From: an uncultured Peptococcaceae bacterium
GTDB taxonomy: Bacteria; Bacillota; Peptococcia; Peptococcales; Peptococcaceae
Length of the DNA: 8,210 nt
Direction: 5' to 3'
NCBI GenBank assembly: GCA_958451915.1
Contig: CAUDRX010000098.1
Coordinates: 1-8,210 of the forward strand
A program made the translations under genes and the position numbers. Position 1 is the first letter of the stretch. Every line of letters begins with the position of its first letter. The notes beneath the pieces were generated by a model. The model was not told the DNA's origin. It saw only the letters and a list, made by a program, of their open reading frames with translations, and ran no database searches. Shown here one piece after another: positions 1-6,070 of this stretch.

Positions 1-324
1 AATGTACGCCGTCGCAATGCACAGTACAACCACGTGAGAAGCTGGTATCAGGTAGACTGCTTCGGTGCTTACCTGAACAGCTGCGTGAACGATGGTGCTT
101 ATGGTGCAGCGACCCATCATGTCATCACTGTTGAATCCACCGATACTGTAAGAAATGTTTCCCAGTTGATCCAGAAAAAACATCTGAAACACATTCCTGT
201 TCTCGATGAAGGCAAACTGGTCGGGGTCATCACCCGTAATGATATCATCCATGGCCTCTTCAAAGATTACCTTGCTAACCCAGACGCTCCTTGCGTTGAA
301 GGCGGCCAGGACGACGATTTTTAA
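1..324 (+). CDS. CBS-domain protein, 5'-truncated by the window edge
   Basis: The frame is open from base 1 to the TAA at 322-324, giving 107 codons of the C-terminal part. The GTG at 34 has no ribosome binding site and lies inside the domain, so the true start is upstream of the window. The last about 60 residues form a CBS module ending in GVITRNDII, which fits the G-x-x-T-x-x-D nucleotide-contact motif of CBS domains, followed by an acidic tail ending QDDDF. The stretch before it (RRRNAQYNHVRSWYQV) corresponds to the linker between the two CBS modules of the next gene, and the two proteins align through to the C-terminus (HLKHIPVLDEGKLVGVITRND against KLKNMPVVHDGKLVGVVSRNT). CBS pairs usually sense adenine nucleotides and regulate a partner; the ligand and partner cannot be told here. 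Family assignment is firm, role unknown. Confidence 0.85.
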   Translation, partial: NVRRRNAQYNHVRSWYQVDCFGAYLNSCVNDGAYGAATHHVITVESTDTVRNVSQLIQKKHLKHIPVLDEGKLVGVITRNDIIHGLFKDYLANPDAPCVEGGQDDDF

Positions 325-362
325 TCTCAATCTCTAACTACGCTTCCAATTGACATGTCCAT

Positions 363-400
363 AGAATATCCCCTTCTCAGCGGAGGAGGGGATATTTTAT
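363..400 (+). terminator. 14-bp hairpin between the two CBS genes (terminator or attenuator)
   Basis: Positions 365-378 pair with 383-396 (14 bp including one G-U) around an AGCG loop, followed by TTTTAT. The stem is strong but the T tract is short and broken, so it may be a leaky terminator, an attenuator or an mRNA 3'-end stabiliser. It ends 8 bases before the AGGAGG of the next gene, leaving little room for a separate promoter. Confidence 0.6.
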
Positions 401-421
401 AATATACAGGAGGGATTTCTG

Positions 422-916
422 ATGAAAGAAAATGCATTGTCCAAAATCTCTATCGCTGATGTGATGATCGAGGATGTCAAATACCTCGAGGAAACGACAA
501 CGATCGGTGAAGCTGTGGAGATGTTCTCTCAGTATCGTGTCGGCGGCTTCCCTGTGGTGGACGGCGAAAAACGCGTTGTCGCGTATCTGTCCGATGGAGA
601 CATCATCCATTACATCCTTTACAGAGCCGGTGCACAAGGGCTGGTCTTCTTCAAACACTGGTCGGATATGGATGTAGAAGCGTTGGAAAAGGCTGCTGAT
701 GCGGTCTCTGATGAATCGGTCATGGCCTGCGCGACCCGTAACGTGCGCGCGGCAGAAGACAGCGAGAACCTGCGTGAAGTGGCGCAGTATATGGACCGCA
801 AGAAACTCAAGAACATGCCAGTCGTACACGATGGTAAGCTGGTCGGTGTCGTGAGCAGAAACACGCTGATCAAAAAGTTCTTCGAGAGCTATGCCAGCGC
901 CGGAAAAGAAGAATGA
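422..916 (+). CDS. Tandem CBS-domain protein (164 aa)
   Basis: ATG at 422 has AGGAGG at 408-413, 8 nt upstream, so the start is secure. CBS 1 covers about residues 8-66 and ends in AYLSDGDII, with the S/T-x-x-D motif intact at S57 and D60. A linker of about 30 residues (67-95, including YILYRAGAQGLVFFKHW) follows, and CBS 2 covers about 96-156. In CBS 2 the motif reads GVVSRNTLI: the usual Asp, present in the upstream paralogue, is Thr148, so the two modules may differ in ligand binding. There is no enzyme, membrane or DNA-binding domain, and 164 aa is typical of a stand-alone CBS pair. Such proteins sense AMP/ATP or similar ligands and control a partner; no partner is evident nearby. It probably shares a transcript with the upstream paralogue and ends at the terminator directly after it. 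Confidence 0.9.
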   Translation: MKENALSKISIADVMIEDVKYLEETTTIGEAVEMFSQYRVGGFPVVDGEKRVVAYLSDGDIIHYILYRAGAQGLVFFKHWSDMDVEALEKAADAVSDESVMACATRNVRAAEDSENLREVAQYMDRKKLKNMPVVHDGKLVGVVSRNTLIKKFFESYASAGKEE

Positions 917-930
917 CCAATGCGCGAAAA

Positions 931-962
931 CTGCCTCTGGAAAAACCAGAGGCAGTTTTTTT
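931..962 (+). terminator. Rho-independent terminator after the CBS genes
   Basis: A perfect 10-bp stem (CTGCCTCTGG, 931-940, with 946-955) around an AAAAA loop is followed by seven T at 956-962. It is preceded by AAAA at 927-930, so it could also act on transcripts from the other strand. It starts 15 nt after the stop of the second CBS gene and ends that transcription unit. Confidence 0.93.
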
Positions 963-1162
963 ATGCCTTAAAACCCGGTTTGTTTAAGGGAATAGAGAGA
1001 AGAGAAATGGGTTTTTTATATGAAATATGCAAATCATAACCTGATCCCAAATGCATCATGCTAAACATAAGAAACACTGATGTGCTGGAAAGGGCTGGTA
1101 ATGATGTGTTCTCAGACAAGCAGTCAGCATGGCCAAACTGACAGCAGGGTGTCAAAAATCCC

Positions 1163-1184
1163 TTTGTAAAGGCCTTGTTACAAA
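1163..1184. promoter_or_regulatory. Inverted repeat TTTGTAA-N8-TTACAAA
   Basis: A perfect 7-bp inverted repeat with an 8-base spacer (aggccttg), itself largely palindromic. Its size and spacing suit a dimeric transcription factor operator upstream of the symporter promoter. A repeat of this size can occur by chance in a region this long, and I cannot assign a regulator. Confidence 0.25.
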
Positions 1185-1204
1185 ATGCACAAAGTGTTGT
1201 TTCT

Positions 1205-1219
1205 GTCATCAGAGATGAC
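1205..1219. promoter_or_regulatory. Inverted repeat GTCATC-AGA-GATGAC
   Basis: A perfect 6-bp dyad with a 3-base centre, 59 bases upstream of the putative -35 of the symporter promoter. It could be an operator or a small hairpin. It is short enough to be chance, and no known site is recognised. Confidence 0.2.
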
Positions 1220-1277
1220 GTCCGCGATATAAATACATACATCCGCGCCAGGAGAACGGCACGTCTGACAGATTTGC

Positions 1278-1309
1278 TTGACAATATTGAATTCTTTTGG
1301 CAATATAGT
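1278..1309 (+). promoter_or_regulatory. Probable sigma-70-type promoter of the symporter gene
   Basis: A consensus -35, TTGACA, lies at 1278-1283. The best -10 hexamer is TATAGT at 1304-1309 (5 of 6), but the spacer is then 20 bases. At 17 bases the hexamer is CAATAT (1301-1306), a poor match. The surroundings are AT-rich, as usual for a promoter. Transcription would start around 1314-1320 and give a 5' leader of about 190 nt before the symporter ATG. A CAATATTG palindrome (1282-1289) overlaps the -35. Confidence 0.5.
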
Positions 1310-1339
1310 CTTATATTAAGATTCTGAAAACTTGTTCAA

Positions 1340-1458
1340 GACCGATCATTGTGAAAATGTGGCGAGGCACCACATATGGCATGTCAGGATTCGGTGGACG
1401 AGCGGATGGATCTTTCGCGGCGATCGTCACATCGGGGACATAGACGTGATGATCAGTC
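1340..1458 (+). promoter_or_regulatory. Candidate structured 5' leader of the symporter mRNA
   Basis: Four helices nest without conflict. P1 pairs 1340-1349 with 1449-1458 (10 positions, one mismatch). P2 is a hairpin, ATGTGG (1357-1362) with CCACAT (1370-1375). P3 pairs ATGTC (1381-1385) with GACAT (1437-1441). P4 pairs 1394-1404 with 1421-1430, with one bulge and one mismatch. Downstream, GACATG at 1475-1480 could pair with CATGTC at 1380-1385 instead of P3, 14 nt before the ribosome binding site. I do not see the conserved core of the glycine riboswitch or a T-box, and no terminator follows. The fold was found by eye; no energy or conservation was computed, so it may be chance pairing. Confidence 0.35.
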
Positions 1459-1505
1459 GAGTAGTTGTTATTGAGACATGTCAGAAAAAGATTGGAGGAG
1501 AAATT

Positions 1506-3014
1506 ATGTATGATATGTTGTTAGGGCCTGAGGGCATCGAACGTGCATTGAATGGCTTCGTATGGGGGCCGATCATGCTGACATTGCTCGTTGGCTTTGG
1601 GTACATCATGACCTTCTGGAGCAAAGGTCTCCAGTTCAGAAAACTGGGCTTTGTCTTCAAACGCACCCTTGGCGGCGCACTCAAAGGCGGCGCGTCTGCG
1701 AAGGATGGCAATAACATCACCCCTTTCCAGGCGATGGCGACCGCACTGGCGTCCACCATCGGGACTGGTAACATCGTTGGTATCGCAACGGCGATCACCG
1801 TCGGGGGCCCTGGTGCCATCTTCTGGATGTGGATCGCGGCTGCCGGTGGTATGATGACCAAGTATTCTGAGATTACCCTCGCTCTGAAATATCGTGAAAA
1901 GAACGAGATGGGTATGTATACCGGCGGTCCTATGTACTACCTGAAAAACGGCCTCGGTTCCCGTGGCGGCTGGCAGGGGACCCTCGGTAAGATCCTGGCG
2001 TTCTGCTTCTCGCTCTTCGCAGCGATCGCATGCTTTGGTATCGGTAACCTGACCCAGGGGAACTCTATCGCATCTTCCCTGAACGATACTTTCGGCGTAC
2101 CGGTCAACATCACTGGTATCGTCCTCGCTATCCTCGTTGCAGTCGTTATCGTCGGCGGCATCAATGGTATCGCGAAAGTTACTGAAAAGCTCGTTCCTTT
2201 CATGGCATTGTTCTATCTCGTTTTTGCGATCATTGTTCTGATCATCAACGCTACCGAGATCCCTTATGCGTTCGAATCCATTTTCGTCGGTGCCTTCAAT
2301 CCTGAAGCAGTCGGCGGCGGCGCTGTCGGTATCACCATCGGTTCTGCTATCAAATATGGTATCGCACGCGGCGTCTTCGCGAACGAAGCTGGTCTTGGTT
2401 CTGCACCTATCGCCCATGCATCTTCTTCCACCAAAGACCCTGTAGAACAAGGCCTCTGGGGTATCTTTGAAGTATTTACCGTATCTTTCATGATCTGCAC
2501 CCTGACCGCCCTCGTTATCCTGACTTCCTTCGATAGCAATGGCGATCCAATGTGGCTCTCCGGCCTCAATGGTGCACCTCTGTCCCTTGCATGCTTCAAC
2601 CAGGCACTGCCTTGGTTCAACCTTGGGTCCATCGTCGTTACCCTTGGCATCATCATGTTCGCTCTGTCTACCCTGCTCGGCTGGAGCTTCTATGGTGAAA
2701 CGGCTCTGCTCTATCTCTTCAAGGGTCTGAGCAGCGGCGGAAAACGCGTTATCACTCTGCTCTACCGTGCACTCTATGTCGTCGTCGTTTATGTCGGCTG
2801 CATCGGTGGTCTGGAGATCATCTGGAACGTTTCCGATACGTTCAACGGCCTCATGGCTCTGCCTAACTTGATCGGTCTCTTCTTCCTCTCCGGCGTTGTT
2901 ATGAAAGAAACCAAGCGCTTCTTCCATAACGTTGAACAGGGCCTGCCTACCCTGACAAATGCGGAAGGTAACTACAGCGAAGAAGATATCGCATCCACCG
3001 CGCCAAAGGCCTGA
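1506..3014 (+). CDS. Sodium:alanine/glycine symporter, AGCS family (502 aa)
   Basis: Integral membrane protein predicted to import alanine and/or glycine with Na+. The ATG at 1506 has GGAGGAG at 1494-1500, 5 nt upstream; the frame stays open back to 1332, but those 58 codons are unlike the family and fall in the leader. The N-terminus (about residues 11-50: ALNGFVWGPIMLTLLVGFG, then FRKLGFVF) is typical, as are STIGTGNIVGIATA (83-96) in the first conserved helical region and the hallmark GVFANEAGLGSAPIAHA at 289-305. About ten hydrophobic segments run through to residue 467, then a short polar tail, matching the usual length. The gene has its own probable promoter and ends before a strong terminator. 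The glycine-cleavage genes directly downstream suggest glycine as a main substrate; sequence alone cannot separate glycine from alanine. Confidence 0.95.
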   Translation: MYDMLLGPEGIERALNGFVWGPIMLTLLVGFGYIMTFWSKGLQFRKLGFVFKRTLGGALKGGASAKDGNNITPFQAMATALASTIGTGNIVGIATAITVGGPGAIFWMWIAAAGGMMTKYSEITLALKYREKNEMGMYTGGPMYYLKNGLGSRGGWQGTLGKILAFCFSLFAAIACFGIGNLTQGNSIASSLNDTFGVPVNITGIVLAILVAVVIVGGINGIAKVTEKLVPFMALFYLVFAIIVLIINATEIPYAFESIFVGAFNPEAVGGGAVGITIGSAIKYGIARGVFANEAGLGSAPIAHASSSTKDPVEQGLWGIFEVFTVSFMICTLTALVILTSFDSNGDPMWLSGLNGAPLSLACFNQALPWFNLGSIVVTLGIIMFALSTLLGWSFYGETALLYLFKGLSSGGKRVITLLYRALYVVVVYVGCIGGLEIIWNVSDTFNGLMALPNLIGLFFLSGVVMKETKRFFHNVEQGLPTLTNAEGNYSEEDIASTAPKA

Positions 3015-3026
3015 GATACTGTCACC

Positions 3027-3049
3027 AACGATGGGTCATCCGTCGTTTT
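3027..3049 (+). terminator. Weak hairpin just after the symporter stop
   Basis: AACGATGG (3027-3034) pairs with CCGTCGTT (3040-3047), 8 bp with one G-U, around GTCAT. It runs straight into TTTT (3046-3049) but has no longer T tract. It may be a minor terminator or a 3'-end stabiliser ahead of the stronger hairpin that follows. Confidence 0.4.
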
Positions 3050-3062
3050 GATGAAGTCATAG

Positions 3063-3118
3063 AAAGGAGGATTTCTTCCACACATTGTTGTAGAAGAAGT
3101 CCTCCTTTTGCTTTTTTT
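3063..3118 (+). terminator. Strong rho-independent terminator between the symporter gene and gcvT
   Basis: Positions 3063-3078 pair with 3093-3108 (16 bp, one G-U) around a 14-nt loop, followed by TTGC and seven T at 3112-3118. It should separate the symporter transcript from the gcv operon unless regulated. Its 3' arm contains TCCTCCTTT, complementary to Shine-Dalgarno sequences, and its 5' arm can alternatively pair just before gcvT. Confidence 0.85.
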
Positions 3119-3168
3119 AAATGCATTGTTTCACAAGGACACTCAGAAGAAAGGATGTTTGAGAACAC

Positions 3169-4251
3169 ATGGACAAAAAGACCCCTCTTTATGACACACA
3201 TGTTGCTGCAGGCGGTAAGATGGTGCCATTCGGCGGCTTCTCGATGCCGGTCCAGTATAAAGCTGGCGTGATTGCTGAGCACATGGCGGTGCGAGAAAAA
3301 GCCGGTCTCTTTGATGTCAGCCATATGGGCGAGATCACATTGACTGGTCCGGATGCGCTGGCCAATCTGGAAAAGCTCCTGACCAACAAGTTCGGCAACA
3401 TGGTCGATGGTCAGGCCCGCTACACCGTGATGTGCTATGACAACGGCGGCTGTGTGGATGACCTTATTGTGTACAAGAAGGCTGAGAACGACTATCTCCT
3501 GGTGGTCAACGCTTCCAACAAGGACAAGGATTTCGAATGGCTCAAAGACCACGAATTCGGCGATGCCACCTTTACCGATGTGAGCGATGACTGGGGCCAG
3601 CTGGCGCTGCAGGGGCCGAAGGCCATGGAGATCCTGCGTACCCTCGCTGACGAAGAGAGCATTCCTGCGAAGTATTACCACGCGGTGTTCGATGGTGAAG
3701 TGGCGGGCATCCCTTGCCTTGTTTCCAAGACGGGCTACACGGGTGAGGATGGTGTCGAGCTCTACTGTGCAGCTGCAGATGTCGTTGCACTCTGGAACAA
3801 AGTCATGGAAGCCGGCGAACCGTTCGGCCTTTTGCCATGCGGGCTGGGCGCACGTGATACGCTGCGTATGGAAGCTGCGATGCCGCTGTACGGCCATGAG
3901 ATGAATGAGACGGTCTCTCCGCTTGAAACAGGACTGGGTTTTGCGGTCAAGATGGACAAGGAAGATTTCATCGGCAAGGAAGCACTGGAAGCGCCTGCCA
4001 CCCGCAAACGCGTTGGCCTCAAGGTCACAGGCCGCGGTATCATCCGCGAGGCGGAAGAAGTCTACGTTGGTGACAAACAGATCGGCATGACTACCTCCGG
4101 CACCCATTGCCCATACCTGGGCTATCCGGTCGCTATGGCACTGGTCGACAAAGACAGCGTCAATGTTGGCGATAAGGTCGAAGCGAATGTGCGCGGCCGC
4201 CGTGTTGCTGCCGAAGTGGTGGAACTGCCATTCTATAAGAGAGCGAAGTAA
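3169..4251 (+). CDS. gcvT: Glycine cleavage system T protein (aminomethyltransferase), 360 aa
   Basis: Takes the aminomethyl group from the lipoyl arm of GcvH, releases ammonia and forms 5,10-methylene-tetrahydrofolate; cytoplasmic. The N-terminus KTPLYDTHVAAGGKMVPFGG is typical of GcvT. Other family blocks are GLFDVSHMGEI (46-56), GGCVDDLIVY (93-102; one of D97/D98 should correspond to the conserved catalytic Asp), and LRMEAAMPLYGHEMNE. The C-terminal barrel region reaches RRVAAEVVELPFYKRAK, so the protein is full length. An in-frame TGA lies 9 bases before the ATG at 3169, fixing this as the earliest start. The Shine-Dalgarno sequence is modest, AAGGA at 3151-3155 with a long 13-nt spacing. 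It is the first gene of the operon, and I see no good promoter in the 50 bases after the preceding terminator. Confidence 0.97.
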   Translation: MDKKTPLYDTHVAAGGKMVPFGGFSMPVQYKAGVIAEHMAVREKAGLFDVSHMGEITLTGPDALANLEKLLTNKFGNMVDGQARYTVMCYDNGGCVDDLIVYKKAENDYLLVVNASNKDKDFEWLKDHEFGDATFTDVSDDWGQLALQGPKAMEILRTLADEESIPAKYYHAVFDGEVAGIPCLVSKTGYTGEDGVELYCAAADVVALWNKVMEAGEPFGLLPCGLGARDTLRMEAAMPLYGHEMNETVSPLETGLGFAVKMDKEDFIGKEALEAPATRKRVGLKVTGRGIIREAEEVYVGDKQIGMTTSGTHCPYLGYPVAMALVDKDSVNVGDKVEANVRGRRVAAEVVELPFYKRAK

Positions 4252-4269
4252 GGCTTCGCGATTATTTTT
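4243..4269 (+). terminator. Terminator-like hairpin around the gcvT stop codon
   Basis: GCGAAG (4243-4248) pairs with CTTCGC (4254-4259). The 5-nt loop TAAGG contains the TAA stop of gcvT, and GATTATTTTT follows (TTTTT at 4265-4269). The stem is only 6 bp. Translating ribosomes would keep it open until gcvT ends, so it could act as a partial, translation-sensitive attenuator before gcvH, or simply be chance. Confidence 0.35.
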
Positions 4270-4335
4270 CCAAAAGCTTGTCCACGGTACATCAGAAAGA
4301 TTTATAGAATTTATTAACGAAAGGAAGTATTTATT

Positions 4336-4713
4336 ATGGAAATCAGAGAAGAACTGCTTTATTCGGAAGATCATGAATGGGTTAAGATCGATGGCGATGT
4401 CGCTGTCGTTGGGATCACCGACTATGCTCAGAGCGAGCTCGGCGACCTGGTGTTTGTCAATCTGCCTGAAGAAGGCGATGAAGTTGAGATCGGCGAAGCT
4501 TTCGCTGATGTCGAATCTGTCAAGGCAGTCAGCGACGTGCTTGCTCCAGTCGACGGCACTGTGGCTGAGATCAACGAAGAACTCCTCGATGCCCCGGAAA
4601 AGATCAATGAAGCACCATATGATGCCTGGTTTATCAAGATCAGCGGCTTCAGCGGCGAAGATGCCCTGATGGACGCTGGTGCTTACAAAGCTTATCTCGA
4701 TGGGCTCGAATGA
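4336..4713 (+). CDS. gcvH: Glycine cleavage system H protein (lipoyl carrier), 125 aa
   Basis: Small soluble carrier whose lipoyl-lysine shuttles the aminomethyl intermediate between the P, T and L proteins. The lipoylation site is clear: VESVKAVSDVLAPVDG, with the acceptor lysine at residue 63. The N-terminal LYSEDHEWVKIDGDVAVVGITDYAQ pattern and the conserved ELGDLVFVNLPEEG are present, and 125 aa is a normal full length. ATG at 4336 has AAAGGAAG at 4320-4327, 8 nt upstream. It lies 84 nt after gcvT, the widest gap in the operon, which is AT-rich and preceded by a small hairpin. It is the likely substrate of the lipoate ligase encoded at the operon's end. Confidence 0.98.
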   Translation: MEIREELLYSEDHEWVKIDGDVAVVGITDYAQSELGDLVFVNLPEEGDEVEIGEAFADVESVKAVSDVLAPVDGTVAEINEELLDAPEKINEAPYDAWFIKISGFSGEDALMDAGAYKAYLDGLE

Positions 4714-4752
4714 TCGTTTTATCCGACTCCTCTCGTAAAGGAAGGTGATCCT

Positions 4753-6069
4753 ATGGGCAGTTATGTGCCTAATACCAACGAGGAACGCCAGGAAATGCTC
4801 GCAGCCTGCGGCTATGATTCGTTTGACGATATGTTCAGCGTGATCCCTGACGAACTCAAACTCAAAGAACCGCTCGATCTGCCGGAAGGCAAGAGCGAAC
4901 TGGAGACGCGCCGCATCGTGACGGCGATCTCTGAAAAAAACAAGATCTTTCCGCACATCTTCCGTGGTGCCGGTGCTTATAACCATTATGTGCCGGCCAT
5001 GGTAAAGAGCGTGCTCTCCAAGGAAAACCTGCAGACGGCCTACACGCCTTACCAGGCGGAGATCAGCCAGGGGATCCTGCAATCCATCTTCGAATACCAG
5101 ACCTACATCTGCGAGCTCACCGGCATGGATGTGTCGAACGCCTCTGTTTATGACGGTGCCACTGCTGCGGCAGAAGCACTTTCGATGTGCTACAGCAGAA
5201 AGCAGAAAAAGGCTGTGGTCTCCGGTGCGGTCAATCCAACGGTGCTTGAGACCATCAAGACCTACACTTTCGGCAATAACATGGAAGTTGTCATCGTTCC
5301 GCCAACAGCGGACGGCATGACGGACATTGAAGGCATCAGGGCGGCGGTCGATGCAGGCACTGCCAGCGTCTACATCCAGCAGCCAAACTTCTTTGGCAAC
5401 ATCGAAGACGCGGCGGCCATCGGTGAGATCACCCATGCTGTGAAGGCGAAGTTCATTATGGGTGTCAATCCGATGACCCTCGCCCTCCTCAAGTCTCCAC
5501 GCGAATACGGCGCCGATATCGCTGTCGGCGATGCCCAGCCGCTGGGGCTTTCCCTGGGCTTTGGCGGGCCTTATGTCGGTTTCATGGCGACGACCACCAA
5601 AAACATGCGTGCCCTGCCGGGCCGTATCGTCGGCCAGACCCACGATGCAAAGGGCAACATCGGCTATGTCCTGACCCTGCAGGCGCGTGAGCAGCATATC
5701 CGCCGTGAAAAAGCCTCGTCCAACATCTGTTCCAACCAGGCCCTCTGCGCACTGGCTGTCGGCGTCTATCTGTCCACGATGGGCAATAAAGGCCTCAGCG
5801 AGGTGGCGACCCAGTCCCTGTCCAAGGCCCATTATCTGGCTGAAGGACTGGCAGGTGCAGGGCTTACGATCGAGAACAAGGGTGCGTTCTTTAACGAGTT
5901 CGTGACCGTGAGCGATGTGCCGGCCGAGAAGATCCTCGCTGCCCTGGAGGCAGAGGACATCCTTGGCGGTTATCCGCTGGATGACAAGCGCATCCTCTGG
6001 TGCTGCACTGAGATGAACACGAAAGCAGAGATGGACGATGTGGTCCGTATTGTGAAGGAGGTGGGCTGA
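4753..6069 (+). CDS. gcvPA: Glycine decarboxylase (P protein) subunit 1, 438 aa
   Basis: N-terminal half of the PLP-dependent glycine dehydrogenase (decarboxylating), encoded apart from the PLP-lysine half as in many Gram-positive bacteria. It begins YVPNTNEERQEML, with IPDEL near residue 31. Family blocks are RGAGAYNHYVP (71-81), TAYTPYQAEISQG (95-107), LTGMDVSNASVYDGATA (122-138), and a glycine-rich GDAQPLGLSLGFGGPYVGFMA-type region further on. The length suits a complete subunit. Upstream of the ATG, 4737-4750 (AAAGGAAGGTGATC) is almost the full complement of the 16S rRNA 3' end with one extra A, though very close to the start. The gap from gcvH is 39 nt. It forms a heterotetramer with GcvPB; alone it lacks the PLP-binding lysine. 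Confidence 0.97.
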   Translation: MGSYVPNTNEERQEMLAACGYDSFDDMFSVIPDELKLKEPLDLPEGKSELETRRIVTAISEKNKIFPHIFRGAGAYNHYVPAMVKSVLSKENLQTAYTPYQAEISQGILQSIFEYQTYICELTGMDVSNASVYDGATAAAEALSMCYSRKQKKAVVSGAVNPTVLETIKTYTFGNNMEVVIVPPTADGMTDIEGIRAAVDAGTASVYIQQPNFFGNIEDAAAIGEITHAVKAKFIMGVNPMTLALLKSPREYGADIAVGDAQPLGLSLGFGGPYVGFMATTTKNMRALPGRIVGQTHDAKGNIGYVLTLQAREQHIRREKASSNICSNQALCALAVGVYLSTMGNKGLSEVATQSLSKAHYLAEGLAGAGLTIENKGAFFNEFVTVSDVPAEKILAALEAEDILGGYPLDDKRILWCCTEMNTKAEMDDVVRIVKEVG

Positions 6070-6070
6070 G

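Larger units (their letters stand above)
963..1277. other. AT-rich intergenic region without a convincing gene
   Basis: No + strand ORF here has a start with a ribosome binding site and a plausible protein. The only long frame (961-1284, minus, 107 codons) would start at TTG without a Shine-Dalgarno sequence and resembles nothing I know. Small dyads are present: CCTTAAA (966-972) with TTTAAGG (983-989), an imperfect one at 1120-1145, and the two listed separately at 1163-1184 and 1205-1219. Base composition is clearly more AT-rich than the flanking genes. Nothing shows whether this is plain spacer, an extended regulatory region or the remnant of a lost gene. Confidence 0.6.

Noticed and set aside
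350..403. TTGACA at 350-355 and TATAAT at 398-403 as a promoter for the second CBS gene
   Set aside because: The hexamers are 42 bases apart and neither has an acceptable partner at 16-18 bases; TATAAT lies at the base of the hairpin and would start transcription inside the ribosome binding site.
961..1284. 107-codon minus-strand ORF with several cysteines in the intergenic region
   Set aside because: It would start at TTG without a ribosome binding site, ends in the CBS terminator T tract, overlaps the putative symporter promoter and matches no family I recognise.
1332..1505. 58-codon N-terminal extension of the symporter frame
   Set aside because: The residues are unlike AGCS N-termini, and a strong ribosome binding site directly precedes the ATG at 1506, where the typical family N-terminus begins.
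3119..3168. Glycine riboswitch before gcvT, as found in many Firmicutes
   Set aside because: The space between the terminator and the start codon is about 50 nt, too short for even one aptamer, and the conserved core is not visible there or in the symporter leader.
4278..4310. Internal promoter before gcvH (TTGTCC with TATAGA or TAGAAT)
   Set aside because: Hexamer matches are partial and spacers are 19-21 bases in an AT-rich gap; not enough to call.
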